The notes beneath the pieces are model-generated. The model saw only the letters and a list, made by a program, of their open reading frames with translations, made no database searches and had not been told where the DNA came from. Below are positions 63,401 through 64,000 of a stretch of 64,000 nucleotides of DNA, piece by piece. Position numbers and translations under genes: made by a program. Source of the stretch: Adiantum capillus-veneris (lineage: Eukaryota > Streptophyta > Polypodiopsida > Polypodiales > Pteridaceae); assembly GCA_014529385.2 (NCBI GenBank), contig CM043948.1:20636951-20700950 (forward strand), written 5' to 3'. Each line of letters begins with the position of its first letter. The stretch's first letter is position 1.

Positions 63401-64000
63401 TGCAAAGGGTTATGCACAACAAAAAGGCATAAAGGACAAGAGGACAAAGTATGCAAATGTAACAAGACTTTGTATGGGTTGAAGCAATCTCCTCGTGCTT
63501 GGTATGAGAAATATGACACTCATTTGGTTAAACAGGGCTTTTGTAACAATCCAATAGAAAGCACATTATATGTAAAGCGTGAGGGTGATGTACTTCTCAT
63601 TGTGGTTCTTTATGTAGATGATTTGTTGATCACTGGACCAAATGAGAGACATATTGATGAATTTAATGTTGATTTCAATGCTACTTTCAAGATGAAAGAT
63701 TTGGGGTCGTTGCATCATTATTTGGGCATATAGTTTAAGCAATGTGATGGTGGTATTGCCTTGTGTCAGAAAAGTTACATAGAGACATTGCTATGTAAGT
63801 TTGGACTTGAAGATTGCAAACCTATTTCCACTTCCATGGAAACAAGTTTGAGGTTGATTCTGCATGATGCTGGCAATCCTGCTGATGTCACTCTTTACCA
63901 AATTGCTGTTGGCTGCCTCATTTATGTATGCAGCACGAGGCCAGATATTCAGTTTGCAGTCTCACACGTCAGCAGATTTATGCATAGCCCAGGGTCTAAG
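60474..64000 (+). pseudogene. Copia gag-pol, broken and lacking the RT core
   Basis: The gag start is MVDNNTYVFKMFAAEDRL. Three TAG stops fall at about 60590-60740. A frameshift follows at an A7 run near 61135, then a zinc knuckle (CHYCKANDHLIKQC, about 61318) and a protease-type motif with VWYFNNGATKHIT (Asp replaced by Asn). A frameshift at about 61990 precedes the integrase zinc region (HVCEVCILGK) and core (VHSDVCGPMQT, FIDDYSRHAWVF, LRSDRGGEYMSHEF, TPQQNGVAE), with TGA at 62499. RT begins TKWVYKLKRKQDG, jumps from YAQQKGI and a short scrambled stretch to LYGLKQSPRAWYEK, and keeps YVDDLLITG (about 63615). The catalytic block normally containing DVK-AFLNG is deleted. RNase H starts near the window end. 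Confidence 0.85.

Larger units (their letters stand above)
59884..64000 (+). mobile_element. Copia element, 3' end beyond the window
   Basis: 5' LTR, primer-binding site, leader, gag, protease, integrase, RT and the start of RNase H are in plus-strand order, and the window ends inside pol. It is the reference copy for the copia remnants at 37675, 38112, 40268-41384, 46168, 50504-51079 and 56860-59580. Confidence 0.9.

Overview
This window is plant nuclear DNA made almost entirely of retrotransposons. Evidence for a plant: Ty1/copia and Ty3/gypsy (chromovirus) elements with plant-type primer-binding sites, plant-type LINE fragments, long (CT)n and (AC)n arrays, and one PLS-type pentatricopeptide-repeat (PPR) gene at 33.7-35.1 kb. 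The PPR style, with an OSB-like PDF motif at the N-terminus, and the bulk of old gypsy/copia DNA suggest a non-seed vascular plant such as a fern. That is an inference; the sequence alone does not prove it. No rRNA, tRNA or CRISPR was found.

Layout. 1-1492: flanking DNA with GA repeats and no recognisable gene. 1493-33163: a nest of elements inside one outer chromovirus. Its probable 5' LTR (1493-2296) and 3' LTR (30051-33163) are the most alike LTR pair in the nest and are flanked by the same short direct repeat (ATGGT, or TGGT if the last A belongs to the LTR). Inside are a broken gag; LTR-A, split by a whole copia element on the minus strand (3333-8870); a 5'-truncated copia (10328-13361); gypsy integrase plus chromodomain and LTR-B; a gag-protease-only element with an Athila/Tat-type primer-binding site (16640 to about 22985, or further); a minus-strand chromovirus with an intact gag-protease-RT frame (24446-29557); and an ORF1-only LINE derivative in the outer 3' LTR (31093-32475). 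33168-37674: the only stretch that looks like host DNA, holding the PPR gene and its decayed 3' continuation. 37675-64000: a second transposon cluster. A chimeric block (gypsy LTR, copia leader/gag, gypsy gag-protease-RT) was tandemly duplicated (copy 1 39299-43208, copy 2 43209-52477). The copies then took different insertions: a MITE-like element and a 322-bp solo LTR in copy 1; a 5'-truncated LINE with a 17-bp target-site duplication and a 4.1-kb insertion with two 2020-bp repeats in copy 2. The block runs into a gypsy 3' end with its LTR (55069 to about 56800), head-to-head copia remnants (56860-59580) and a large copia element cut by the window end (59884-64000).

Nearly all element genes are broken. 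The two long open frames are the 1473-residue gag-protease protein (18543-22964; four zinc knuckles, four W-V/I-P-K motifs, no reverse transcriptase) and the 1034-residue gag-protease-RT frame on the minus strand. No new defence, toxin or metabolic system was seen. The most notable content is the readable order of insertions, duplications and deletions, the gag-protease-only element, the ORF1-only LINE, and the duplicated 2-kb non-coding unit of unknown origin.
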